Shown: positions 33,201 to 41,491 of the stretch, in pieces
Numbering within the stretch: position 1 is the first letter of the stretch
How the letters are laid out: each line of letters begins with the position of its first letter
Source of the DNA: Mycolicibacterium frederiksbergense
Lineage (GTDB): Bacteria > Actinomycetota > Actinomycetes > Mycobacteriales > Mycobacteriaceae
DNA length: 64,000 nt
Direction: 5' to 3'
NCBI RefSeq assembly: GCF_012223425.1
Contig: NZ_CP038799.1
Coordinates: 2,604,001 to 2,668,000 of the forward strand
Notes under the pieces: generated by a model
What the model was told of the DNA's origin: nothing
What the model saw: the letters and a program-made list of their open reading frames with translations, nothing else
Databases searched by the model: none
Position numbers and translations under genes: made by a program

Positions 33201-33844
33201 GCACGCTGAGCGAGGTCGTCAACCGCAGGCACTCGTCGCGGAGGTTCCTGCCGGACAAGCCGGTTCCGGCTGACCTGCTCCACGCGGCGCTGGCGCTGGC
33301 GCGGCGGGCGCCGTCGAACTCCAATGTGCAGCCGTGGCGGCTGTACCTGGCGACCGGGGCGCGTCGCGACAAACTGGCCGCCGCGTTGTCGGCACAGGCG
33401 CACCTGCATCCGCCCACCGATCTCGGACTCCCCGAGACGTTCGCCCCGCTGCGGCGTGAACTCGGTGCGCTGATCTACGGCGCCATGGGAGTGGCCCGTG
33501 ACGATGCGGAGGGCCGCTGGGCGGCCCAACTGCGCAACTTCGGGTTCTTCGGCGCGCCGGTGGCCGGAATGGTCTGCATGCATCGCGATCTCGGACTTCC
33601 CGACGCGCTCGGGGTGGGGATGTACCTGCAGACCCTGCTACTTGCGCTGACCGAAAGCGGGATCGACAGCTGTGTGCAGGTGTCCACCGCGCTGTACCCC
33701 GACATCGCCCGCGAACAACTCGGCATCCCCGCTGAGCTGAACGTGCTGTGCGGGTTGTGCATCGGCTACGCCGATCCCGACTTCCCGGCGAACAACCTGA
33801 GCATCCCGCGCGATGAGGTGAGCGACAACGTCGTCATCCTGTAA
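33197..33844 (+). CDS. Nitroreductase-family flavoprotein
   Basis: 215-residue FMN-dependent nitroreductase. Typical start RRHSSRRFLPDKPVP, substrate/FMN segment RRAPSNSNVQPW, and the later VGMYLQTLLLALTESGIDSC and GLCIGYAD. It would use NAD(P)H to reduce nitro compounds, quinones or enones. Last gene of the cupin-NmrA-NmrA-nitroreductase operon. Its 3' end overlaps the convergent LuxR regulator by 11 bases. Confidence 0.92.
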   Translation: MSTLSEVVNRRHSSRRFLPDKPVPADLLHAALALARRAPSNSNVQPWRLYLATGARRDKLAAALSAQAHLHPPTDLGLPETFAPLRRELGALIYGAMGVARDDAEGRWAAQLRNFGFFGAPVAGMVCMHRDLGLPDALGVGMYLQTLLLALTESGIDSCVQVSTALYPDIAREQLGIPAELNVLCGLCIGYADPDFPANNLSIPRDEVSDNVVIL

Positions 33845-36602
33845 CCGACGCGCGCAGCTCGCGACGGGATGGGATATTCAACTTGGCGAACACTTTCCGC
33901 AGGTGATATTCGACGGTGTGCGGACTGATGAACAGCTGACCGGCAATCTCCTGGTTGGTCAGTCCCCGGCCGGCCAGCTGTGCGATCTGATGCTCCTGTG
34001 CCGTCAGTGCATCACCGGTGGCCGTCGGTTGTTTGCGGGTCTTGGCGCCGGCCGCCTGAAGTTCGCGTCTGGCACGTTCGGCGAAGCCCGCGGCACCCAT
34101 CTTCTGGAGCGAAACATGCGCCGCGCGCAGCTGTTCTCGGGCCTGCTTGGCAGCACCGTGTCTGCGTAGCCATTCCCCGTAGAGGAGCTGAGTGCGGGCG
34201 AGGTGCATGGACTGACGGGTGCGGCCGAACTGATCGAGCGCTTCCAGGAATAGCTGCTCGGCCTCCGTTTCGGCGGCGAGCAGCGCCCGCGACCTGGCCA
34301 GCGAGCCAAGGGCACGCGAATTTCCGCAGGCCAGAGTCCGGGCCTCCAGGCGCTGCAGGGCGTCGGCGGCGATGTCGGGATCATCGGCGCGGACGGCGGC
34401 CTCGATGAGTTCGATCAGCAATTCGCTGAAGAATCCGAGGTCCTCGTATTCGAAGGCGCGCAGGGCGGCGTCCCGCGCTTCGGGGTATCGGCCCTGCCCG
34501 TTGTTCAGAATGGCGGCGCCGAGGTACGCAAGGCCCGCGATACGGCCCTCACCGCGGGCCGCGCTGTCCTTGAGTGCGGAAGTGATCAGACGCGTTGCCT
34601 CCGCGTCATCGCCGCGCCATGCGGACAGAATCAGCCGGTGGTACTTGAGCGGTGTGTAACCGGTGGCGAGGGCCGTCTCGTTGGCCTCGGCAACACAAGC
34701 GCGCGCCGACTCCAGGTCGCCGCCCTCCATATGTGCTCCGGCGCGTGCGAGCAGCGCAGACGGAAGCAGGGCCAGTGCACCGCGCTCGGTGGCGAGACTC
34801 ATTGCAGAGGAGGCGATTTCATGCCAACCCTCGTCGTCCCACGCCTCATGGATCAGCGACTCGTGCACAATCGGGAACCCGAGCCAGAACCATCGGTTGC
34901 TCTGGCCCGCGACCTCGTCACGTCCGGCGCGTTTGAGCGTCTCGACCGCGCGCAACATGGCCGGCATCGACGCCTCGGCGCCGAGGGCCAGTCGATCGGC
35001 CAGCGCATGGGCGACTTCGTCCAGTGGGCGGGCGGGATGCTTGCCGTCGAAACCCCGCCGGGCCGCCACGGCGATCTGCTCGGCTTTCGAGCCGCCGCAC
35101 CGGCCGAGATACATGGCGGCACTCATCGCCTCGAGATACGCCTCGGTCGCCATCTCGGTGTCGAGGCTCTCCAGTTGTGCTGCCACGGAGCTGAACCCGT
35201 TGACGGCGGCGACGAGGGCCTCGGCGTCACCTCTGATCCGTGCCGAGACGAACGCCAGCCGGGTGCGCAGCTGAGCAAGCCGCGCGCGCTGCAACTCCGA
35301 GAGCGGGCAGAGCTCAGCCGTGGCCAGCAATTGTTGTGCCGCTTCGAATGAGGCGACTTCGCGGTGCGCCTCCGCGGCGGCGAGTGCCCGCGCACCACGG
35401 GTTGCGGGATCGGGGGTCAGTTCGACTGCACGGGTGAGAAACGCTGCGGAGGCCGCCGTCCCGCCCCTGAGCCGGGCCCGCCGGGCGGACGCTTCCAGCT
35501 CGTCGGCGACCTGGGCGTCGACGGTGTCCGCCGCCAGCGCGCGGTGCCATGCACGGCGGTCGGGATCGGCTTCGGCGTCGGTGCACACCGCCAGTGCCGA
35601 GTGCGCGGTCCGGCGCTCCTCCAGGGTGGCCGACCGGTAGACGACCCCGCGCGCGAGTGGATGCTGGAACTGCACCCGGGTGTCGATGGAGATCAGTCCG
35701 GCGTCCTCGGCCGCTGTCGCCGCACCGGGCGGAAGGTCGAGATGGCCCATCGCGCGTCGCAACAAGAGCGGATCACCGACGGGTTCCGAGGCCGCGAGCA
35801 GCAGAACCTGCTGGGCCGCGGGCGGCAAAGACAGCACGGTGGCCTGATAGCGGTCTTCGATCTCGGCGACGACGGGCCGTTTGTCGGGCCGCTGGTAGCC
35901 CCCGGCCAGTTCCACGGCGCTCAAATCCTTGGTGATCGACAGCAGCGCCAGCGGGTTACCGCGCGCTTCGGCGATGATGCGATCCCGGACCGCAGGGTCC
36001 AGCCGTCCGGGAAAGTGGGCCTCCAGGAGTCCGCGAGCGTCCTCGTCGGTGAGGCCACCGACCGCCATCGACGGAAGCCCCGCAATGCCGTCGATCGGCG
36101 TCCGCAACGCCAGCACCAGGCAGACCCGTTCGGCGAGCAGGCGTCGCGCGACGAAGAAGAGGGTCTGCGCGGACACTGTGTCGAGCCACTGCACGTCATC
36201 GACGACGAGAAGGACCGGTTTCTCGGCGGACGCCGCCGCCAGCAGGCCGACCACGGCCAGGCCCACCAGGAACCTTTCGGGTGCGGGCGCGGAGTCGCTG
36301 AGACCGAAGGCTCCCTCCAACGCGGCGCGCTGCGGGGCGGGCAACGTCTGCCGCAGTTCCAGGATCGGTGCGCAGACCTGTTGCAGTCCGGCGTACGGGA
36401 GCTCCATATCCGACTCGATGCCGGTGGCGCCGAGGGGCAGGAATCCGGAGGCCGACGCGCGCAGGTACTGCAGCAGAGACGATTTTCCGACGCCCGCCTG
36501 GCCGAGCAGTACCCGCACTTCGCTGCCGCCGGCGCGGACTGTCTTCAACAGATCGTCCAGCACGCGGCACTCGGCGGCGCGACCGGGAAGCGCAGTCATC
36601 AT
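33834..36602 (-). CDS. Large LuxR-family (LAL) ATPase regulator
   Basis: About 922-residue regulator. N-terminal AAA-type ATPase with Walker A near residues 34-42 (LLGQAGVGKSSLL) and Walker B LLVVDDVQWLD, a long helical TPR-like middle (about 400-830), and a C-terminal LuxR HTH (LTAQEHQIAQLAGRGLTNQE ... SPHTVEYHLRKVF). LAL proteins are ATP-dependent activators of secondary metabolism or sugar genes. It sits between the reductase operon (convergent) and the second peptide gene (divergent) and likely governs both. Start could be either of two adjacent ATGs (36602/36599); no good ribosome site is visible. Confidence 0.93.
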   Translation of the reverse strand: MMTALPGRAAECRVLDDLLKTVRAGGSEVRVLLGQAGVGKSSLLQYLRASASGFLPLGATGIESDMELPYAGLQQVCAPILELRQTLPAPQRAALEGAFGLSDSAPAPERFLVGLAVVGLLAAASAEKPVLLVVDDVQWLDTVSAQTLFFVARRLLAERVCLVLALRTPIDGIAGLPSMAVGGLTDEDARGLLEAHFPGRLDPAVRDRIIAEARGNPLALLSITKDLSAVELAGGYQRPDKRPVVAEIEDRYQATVLSLPPAAQQVLLLAASEPVGDPLLLRRAMGHLDLPPGAATAAEDAGLISIDTRVQFQHPLARGVVYRSATLEERRTAHSALAVCTDAEADPDRRAWHRALAADTVDAQVADELEASARRARLRGGTAASAAFLTRAVELTPDPATRGARALAAAEAHREVASFEAAQQLLATAELCPLSELQRARLAQLRTRLAFVSARIRGDAEALVAAVNGFSSVAAQLESLDTEMATEAYLEAMSAAMYLGRCGGSKAEQIAVAARRGFDGKHPARPLDEVAHALADRLALGAEASMPAMLRAVETLKRAGRDEVAGQSNRWFWLGFPIVHESLIHEAWDDEGWHEIASSAMSLATERGALALLPSALLARAGAHMEGGDLESARACVAEANETALATGYTPLKYHRLILSAWRGDDAEATRLITSALKDSAARGEGRIAGLAYLGAAILNNGQGRYPEARDAALRAFEYEDLGFFSELLIELIEAAVRADDPDIAADALQRLEARTLACGNSRALGSLARSRALLAAETEAEQLFLEALDQFGRTRQSMHLARTQLLYGEWLRRHGAAKQAREQLRAAHVSLQKMGAAGFAERARRELQAAGAKTRKQPTATGDALTAQEHQIAQLAGRGLTNQEIAGQLFISPHTVEYHLRKVFAKLNIPSRRELRASVTG

Positions 36603-36639
36603 GGCAAGTCTGTCACAGCGGCAGCCCCGGCACTGTCCT

Positions 36640-36762
36640 CTGTTCCCCCGATCGGGGGACACGTTATTCCCCTGGTTCGGGGGCCGGTCGGCCGACAGAC
36701 TCCGGGCGCGCTGCGGCGCATTGTTGAGTCATCGAAAGTCCAGCAGCAGAGGAGATTACGAC
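36640..36762 (+). promoter_or_regulatory. Duplicated promoter region, copy B
   Basis: Counterpart of 30631-30753. It contains the perfect palindrome TCCCCCGATCGGGGGA (36644-36659), a second related box (ATTCCCCTGGTTCGGGGG, 36666-36683), GGGCCGGTCGGCCGACAGAC (36681-36700), a GCGCATT...GAG.CATC stretch and GAGGAGATTACGACATGAA. The palindrome-to-ATG distance is 119 bases as in copy A. It lies between the divergent LAL gene and the small peptide gene, so the LAL protein is the natural candidate to bind it. Confidence 0.82.
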
Positions 36763-36948
36763 ATGAAGAGCATTGGCCATCAGTTCGCCGCCGGATTCGC
36801 GCTGCTCGGCGCCGCAGCCATCCTGGCGGTGGGCGCCATGACGACCAATCAGGCCATGGCCGCCACCGCCGTCACCCCCGATGCGAGCACCGTGCAGACG
36901 GTGTCGACCCACGCCACCGGCGAGCACAACTTCTTGTACGGGCGGTGA
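36763..36948 (+). CDS. Tiny secreted peptide precursor (paralogue of 30754)
   Basis: 61-residue precursor with signal peptide about 1-33 (FAAGFALLGAAAILAVGAMT, ending AMA-AT). The predicted mature peptide is about 28 residues, starting ATAVTPDA and ending GEHNFLYGR. Ribosome site GAGGAG before ATG 36763. Related to the 30754 peptide in signal sequence, mature start and promoter, but with a quite different C-terminal tail. Divergent from the LAL regulator. No known family recognised. Confidence 0.75.
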   Translation: MKSIGHQFAAGFALLGAAAILAVGAMTTNQAMAATAVTPDASTVQTVSTHATGEHNFLYGR

Positions 36949-36958
36949 CAGCCACCAC

Positions 36959-37837
36959 TCAATTCTGGCGCGGCAGAAGCTCGGTGACGAAGTTGTCGAT
37001 GAAGTGTCGGGTGGGTACCGAACCCACCGTGCTGATGACGAACTTCGTCAACCCGGCGTCGAGGTAGCCGTCCAGTAACCGGTGCAACGCCGGCCAACCA
37101 TCGGCGATCAGGTCTCCGGGATCGCAGTCGGGGCGCTGGCGGCGGATGAGGTCGCTCACCGAGGGTGGGACACCGCCCTCGGCGAACAGCACGGTGATGC
37201 CGAAGTGGTCGGGTTCGATGGCGCGTCCGGCTTCGGCGGCCGCGGCCGTGATGGTGTCACGGGCCCGTCCGGCCTCCGCTGGGGTCAGGAAGCTACCGAG
37301 CCAACCGTCGCCGAACCGGCCGACGCGGCGCAACGCCGCCGGGGCCGACCCGCCGAGCCATACGTCCAGTGGCGCCACCGGGCCGGCATCCAGCCGAAAG
37401 TCCAGGTCGAAGTGTGAACCGTGGAAGGACACGTCGGCCCCGCTCAGCGCCGCCCGCAGCAGGCTGAGGGATTCGTCGAAGAGCTCGGCCCGGCGGCCCT
37501 CCGGAGCCGGGAACAACCGGCGCTCGGCGGGCAGCGCAGCGCGCAGACCGAACACCGGGAGAATGCGCTTGGGTGCCAATGCGCTCAGCGACGCCAACTG
37601 CTTGGCCACCAGCACCGGATGCCGCCCGGGCAGGATCGCCACGGACGTGCCGACCTTGAGCCGGCTGGTCCGCGCGATCGCGAAAGCCATTCCGACGGTC
37701 GGGTCGACGGCAGGGGAGTACACCAGTTCGGGAAACCACAAGGAGTCGACGCCCGCGCTCTCCAAGGTGTCGATGGTCTCGGCCAGGCCCCCGGGCTCGG
37801 TGCTACCGCCCAGCGCGACGCCGAATCTGACTTTCAC
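36959..37837 (-). CDS. LLM-class F420-dependent oxidoreductase
   Basis: 292-residue luciferase-like enzyme: VRFGVALGGSTEPG, SLWFPELV, VGTSVAILPGRHPVLVAKQ, LDVWLGGSAPAALRRVGRFG and FGDGWLGSF. Shorter members like this in mycobacteria use F420. Substrate unknown. It is convergent to the peptide gene (10-base gap) and follows the STAS gene on the same strand after 6 bases, so those two likely form an operon. Confidence 0.87.
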   Translation of the reverse strand: MKVRFGVALGGSTEPGGLAETIDTLESAGVDSLWFPELVYSPAVDPTVGMAFAIARTSRLKVGTSVAILPGRHPVLVAKQLASLSALAPKRILPVFGLRAALPAERRLFPAPEGRRAELFDESLSLLRAALSGADVSFHGSHFDLDFRLDAGPVAPLDVWLGGSAPAALRRVGRFGDGWLGSFLTPAEAGRARDTITAAAAEAGRAIEPDHFGITVLFAEGGVPPSVSDLIRRQRPDCDPGDLIADGWPALHRLLDGYLDAGLTKFVISTVGSVPTRHFIDNFVTELLPRQN

Positions 37838-37843
37838 TGCCCA

Positions 37844-38191
37844 TCAGAGTACGTGCTGGTCGGCCTGTCGGCAGATCTGCAACATGCGCCCGACACGGGC
37901 GCCGGGCACGAGGTTGAACTCGACATCGGCCAATACGCAACGTGAATCGAGGGTTTTGAGCATCCAGTAGCCGTCGCTGGCGAAGAAGCTGACATGCGAG
38001 AGGTCGAGGATCATCCGCCTGCACAGCAGCACCTTGCTCAAGGTGTAGTCGAGCAACTCGTGGGTGTTCGCGGCGTCGATGTCGCCGACCACGGTGATCA
38101 CCGCCAGATCGATATCGCGCCACTCGGTCGTGAATTCCAGCCCCGCGGATCCGGGACGCGCCTGCGCGCCGTTGGTGAGCATTTCCGTCAT
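37844..38191 (-). CDS. STAS-domain protein (anti-sigma factor antagonist-like)
   Basis: 115-residue single STAS domain: VITVVGDIDAANTHELLDYT, RMILDLSHVSFFASDGYWML. The serine usually phosphorylated in SpoIIAA-type antagonists sits in a conserved D-S pair; here the matching stretch reads FFASDGY, so a serine is kept but the order differs. ATG 38191 follows GGAGG. No anti-sigma kinase or phosphatase gene is adjacent. Confidence 0.82.
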   Translation of the reverse strand: MTEMLTNGAQARPGSAGLEFTTEWRDIDLAVITVVGDIDAANTHELLDYTLSKVLLCRRMILDLSHVSFFASDGYWMLKTLDSRCVLADVEFNLVPGARVGRMLQICRQADQHVL

Positions 38192-38307
38192 GGCAGCCTC
38201 CGCTGGGGGTGACGTGATGGCTGCTGCTGAACCAGTACCAACGGTACGCCCGGCCTGGGTCCACAATCCGATTTTTGTGGTCCACAAAACGCATGCTGCA
38301 TGGGTAC

Positions 38308-39288
38308 TCAGCGGCGCAGCGTTTCGTGTGGGCTTTCGCCGAAGGTGCGCCGGTACAGGACCGCGAAGCGACCCGTGTGGGCAAACCCCCAGCGCGCCGC
38401 GGTGGCAGCCACGGTGGTGACGCTGCGATCACTGGCGATGAGTTCCTCGCGTGCCCGGGCGAGCCTGACTTCGCGCAGATAGGCCGTGGGTGTGGTGTCG
38501 AGGTGTCGGCGGAACATGTACTGCACCGTGCGCGGTGACAGGTACAGCGCGGAGGCCACATCCCCGACCCCGATGTCATGGGCGGCGTTGTCCTGGATGA
38601 AGTCGACCGCCTGGCGGAGCAGCGCGGGGTGGGCGTTGCCGGAGGTGTCGGCCGCGCCGTCGGCGGGCAGGTCGTTCGGGAATGCGGTGAGGATCGCGCT
38701 GGCCAGCATCCGGCCCGCCGAAGCCAACAGGACGCGGCTCTCGGGCGGTTCTGCAGCGGTGAGTATGCGGTGGAGGAAGCGTTCGGTGGCCTCAAGGGTG
38801 CGCCCGGCGGTACCGGTCGTCGGAGTGAGACCGGTGAAGCGCGGCACCGATGTCGCATCGGTATCGATGGCCGCGACCTCGGTCAAGAGCGCGCGGGACA
38901 GCACCACAGCGCGCAACTCGGCACCGACGAGGCGGACCTGGACACCACCGACACCGGTGGAGGCGAGCACCCATTCGCCCGGGCCTGCAGTACCGGAGAG
39001 CCGACCGTGCACCACTTCGGCGCGGCCGCTGCGTACGAACAGTGCCACCACCGAGGGCACGCGGTCGGCCCGCAGCGTGACGTCGCCGTCGTGCCGGATC
39101 TCTTCGATCGCGTAGCTACCGATGTCTATCCGTGAGTGCGTGCACGAACAACCGGTGGAGGTGTCACCTGCGCGGGTGATGGTGAAACGGGCGGAATACG
39201 CCTGATCGAGGTGTTTGTGGATCAGGTCTGAATCGTTGGAGTCGATGTCGGTCCGCTCAGGGCGGACATCAACGCGGTCGATTTTCAT
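38308..39288 (-). CDS. AraC-family regulator
   Basis: 326-residue regulator: N-terminal cupin-like ligand domain (about 20-180) and C-terminal AraC HTH pair at about 225-322 (IGVGDVASALYLSPRTVQYM ... FAHTGRFAVLYRRTFGESP). Start ATG 39288 chosen; the open frame runs 183 bases further up but without a better start. A 278-base gap to the divergent SRPBCC gene holds its promoter; no clear repeat was seen there. Confidence 0.88.
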   Translation of the reverse strand: MKIDRVDVRPERTDIDSNDSDLIHKHLDQAYSARFTITRAGDTSTGCSCTHSRIDIGSYAIEEIRHDGDVTLRADRVPSVVALFVRSGRAEVVHGRLSGTAGPGEWVLASTGVGGVQVRLVGAELRAVVLSRALLTEVAAIDTDATSVPRFTGLTPTTGTAGRTLEATERFLHRILTAAEPPESRVLLASAGRMLASAILTAFPNDLPADGAADTSGNAHPALLRQAVDFIQDNAAHDIGVGDVASALYLSPRTVQYMFRRHLDTTPTAYLREVRLARAREELIASDRSVTTVAATAARWGFAHTGRFAVLYRRTFGESPHETLRR

Positions 39289-39566
39289 CACGGCTCCACA
39301 AAAGAAACAGCACCGGATGGGCATCGACCTGAACCCACGTACGCACGATCCTAACCCGTCGGTGCGGGCAAACGAAATTAACGGGCCTTCAGGTCTGCTC
39401 CATGTCGCGGTGACCTGGTCTGCGATGGATATGAGCGGGGTGCTGGTCTCCCGTGACACTCTGCTGAGCAACCCGAAGGCCTGCGGTCACCTCACCGGAT
39501 GCGGTTCAGACGCCGCGGGATGGGTACTTCACCGAACACAGCCCGGTTTCGCAGGAAGGAATGCCG

Positions 39567-40040
39567 ATGGCGCACTCCGACGAGGTCGACAGCGCACTGA
39601 CCGTGACACGCGAGACCGCCGCCACGCGCGAACAGGTGTGGGCCGTCATCGCAGACGGCTGGACCTACTCACAGTGGGTGGTGGGCAACAGTCGGATGCG
39701 TGCGGTCGATCCACGGTGGCCGGAGGTGTCCAGCACGATCGATCATTCGATCGGGGTGTGGCCGCTACTGGTGGATGACCAGACGGTGGTCGAGGACTGT
39801 GAGCCGCGGCGACAGATTGTTCTGTTGGCGAAGGGCCGTCCGTTCGGCAAGGCGCGGGTCACGCTCCGGCTCTCGGACACCGCTGACGGCGGGTGCCGTA
39901 TCGAGATGTCCGAGGTGCCGGTGGGATTCCCGATGGGATGGATCCCCGAGCGGCTCGCGCTCGCCGCAGCCGTCCCCCGAAATCGAGAGTGCACTCAGCG
40001 CCTCGCCGCCATCGCCGAACGTCGGTCGCCGGAGCGCTGA
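39567..40040 (+). CDS. SRPBCC (START-like) ligand-binding protein
   Basis: 157-residue polyketide-cyclase/START-like fold. Typical opening VTRETAATREQVWAVIADGW and SQWVVGN, then a strand-rich middle and closing helix (ERLALAAAVPRNRECTQRLA). Binds hydrophobic ligands in this family. ATG 39567 lies 8 bases after AGGAAGG; an ATG at 39561 is too close to that site. Tail-to-tail with the hydrolase gene with a 1-base gap. Confidence 0.82.
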   Translation: MAHSDEVDSALTVTRETAATREQVWAVIADGWTYSQWVVGNSRMRAVDPRWPEVSSTIDHSIGVWPLLVDDQTVVEDCEPRRQIVLLAKGRPFGKARVTLRLSDTADGGCRIEMSEVPVGFPMGWIPERLALAAAVPRNRECTQRLAAIAERRSPER

Positions 40041-40041
40041 G

Positions 40042-40908
40042 TCAGCGTCCCAGAAACTCAAGGATCGCCGGGGCGGCCAGCACCCATGTATCGAAACCGT
40101 TGTACCGCGCGACCTTTCCCGATGCGCGCAGCTCGCTGGCACGCTCCCAGGCATCCTCGGGCCACGGCGGGTCGATGAGTTGGGATCCCTTGATGAGGCA
40201 GTGAATCTCCAGTGACGTCCGCTTGGGATGGTCCCAGTCGTTCTCGCCGCCACGAATGATCAGGGTGGGAATGGTGATGGCGTCGAACATCTCGTCGTCG
40301 ACGCCGGGAATGGTCTGCCCCGGCTTCGGCACGAATGCGTTGAGCCAGGAGCGCATGACCCGCAGGAACTCGCCTTCATCGAGTTCGGTCAGGCGCCGCC
40401 GGTTCGCCGGGTTTGCGTCGATGCGGTCCCGCCACTCGGGAACCGTCAGCAGTCCGTCGATTCCCCGGCCCCTGACCGCGAGAATGCTCGGCACCACGTA
40501 GTAGTGCCCGAGAACGAACCCGCCGTACACGCCACCGACGATGTTCCACACCACCAGTTTGGTGAAGTGCTCCGGGTAGAGCATCGCCGCCAGCATCGAA
40601 TCGCGGGCGCCTCCGGAACCGCCGGCGATGACGCACGGACCGGCGCCCAACGCGGTCAACAGGCGGTGCAGGGTTTCGGCACGCATGTGCGATTCGCTCT
40701 GACCGTAGAACTGCACATCGGAATGCCCGCAGTTCGGCCGATCCCAGAGCAGCACTCGGTACCCGCCGTCGACCAGTGCTTCGGCCAGCGGCCGCAGGCC
40801 GGGGATGTCCTTGCCGAACCGGCCACCCGGTGTCAGAACGATGAGATCTCCGGTCGCACCGAGGATCTCGTAGACGACGTCACCGCCGTTGATCGCCAGT
40901 GCAGCCAC
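40042..40908 (-). CDS. Alpha/beta hydrolase
   Basis: About 288-residue alpha/beta hydrolase: oxyanion region LTPGGRFGKDIPG, RVLLWDRPNCGHSD, nucleophile elbow VIAGGSGGARDSM (G-G-S-G-G) with the serine, and a late IIRGGENDWDHP loop bearing the acidic residue and histidine. Substrate unknown. The GTG at 40908 is the most reasonable start, 14 bases after the upstream gene's stop; the open frame extends further with no good start. Confidence 0.8.
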   Translation of the reverse strand: MAALAINGGDVVYEILGATGDLIVLTPGGRFGKDIPGLRPLAEALVDGGYRVLLWDRPNCGHSDVQFYGQSESHMRAETLHRLLTALGAGPCVIAGGSGGARDSMLAAMLYPEHFTKLVVWNIVGGVYGGFVLGHYYVVPSILAVRGRGIDGLLTVPEWRDRIDANPANRRRLTELDEGEFLRVMRSWLNAFVPKPGQTIPGVDDEMFDAITIPTLIIRGGENDWDHPKRTSLEIHCLIKGSQLIDPPWPEDAWERASELRASGKVARYNGFDTWVLAAPAILEFLGR

Positions 40909-40922
40909 CGGCTCACTGTAGG

Positions 40923-41384
40923 TCAGTGAGCGTGCGCGTGGGCCGTGACGGTACGCGTCGCGGTGGCGGCGGGTGCAGCGGTGCGGCGCAGTCGACGTTC
41001 GACACGTTGGATGCGCCGGTGCAGGCAACGTTCGTCGCGCTTGGTCAATGTGCGGCTGCGCGCTGCGAGCAGATCGAGTTGCTGCCAGCTGAGCCCGTCG
41101 AGGTCACCGTCGGAGTCGTGGGTGGCGATGACGACAGCGCCGCGCAGCAGCGGGACCGTCTTCGCATCCAAATTCGTTGTGGTGAGCAGCAGTTCGGTTG
41201 CATTGCGGTTGACCCGGCGTTGGCATCCGCGGTTGGAGGGGCTGAACCAGAAATCGAACTGCCTGTCTGCGCTGGTCAGTGACTGCAGTCCCTGATTGCG
41301 CACCAAACGGGTGATGTCGACGGTGCTATATGCGCGGGTTTCGTATGCGGCGCCATTGGCGCTGAAGTACAGGACGGTATTCAT
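40923..41384 (-). CDS. Hypothetical basic protein
   Basis: 153-residue protein without a recognised domain. N-terminus MNTVLYFSANGAAYETRAYS; middle LLRGAVVIATHDSDGDLDGL; then an Arg-rich helical C-terminus (CLHRRIQRVERRLRRTAAPA) ending AHAHAH. No signal peptide. Upstream of, and probably co-transcribed with, the alpha/beta hydrolase. Confidence 0.6.
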   Translation of the reverse strand: MNTVLYFSANGAAYETRAYSTVDITRLVRNQGLQSLTSADRQFDFWFSPSNRGCQRRVNRNATELLLTTTNLDAKTVPLLRGAVVIATHDSDGDLDGLSWQQLDLLAARSRTLTKRDERCLHRRIQRVERRLRRTAAPAATATRTVTAHAHAH

Positions 41385-41491
41385 TCAGATGATCCATTCG
41401 GCTCTCTTGTCGCTTACGGGTCGCGTGGATCGCGCTCCACGCTGTGACCAGAGTTACCCGTGTGACAATCGGGGTAAACCTCGATAACGAT

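Noticed and set aside
33834..36602. Large antisense open frames inside the LAL gene (for example 35364-37067 on the plus strand)
   Set aside because: They are mirror images of a conserved ATPase gene; the only real plus-strand gene there is the short peptide at 36763.
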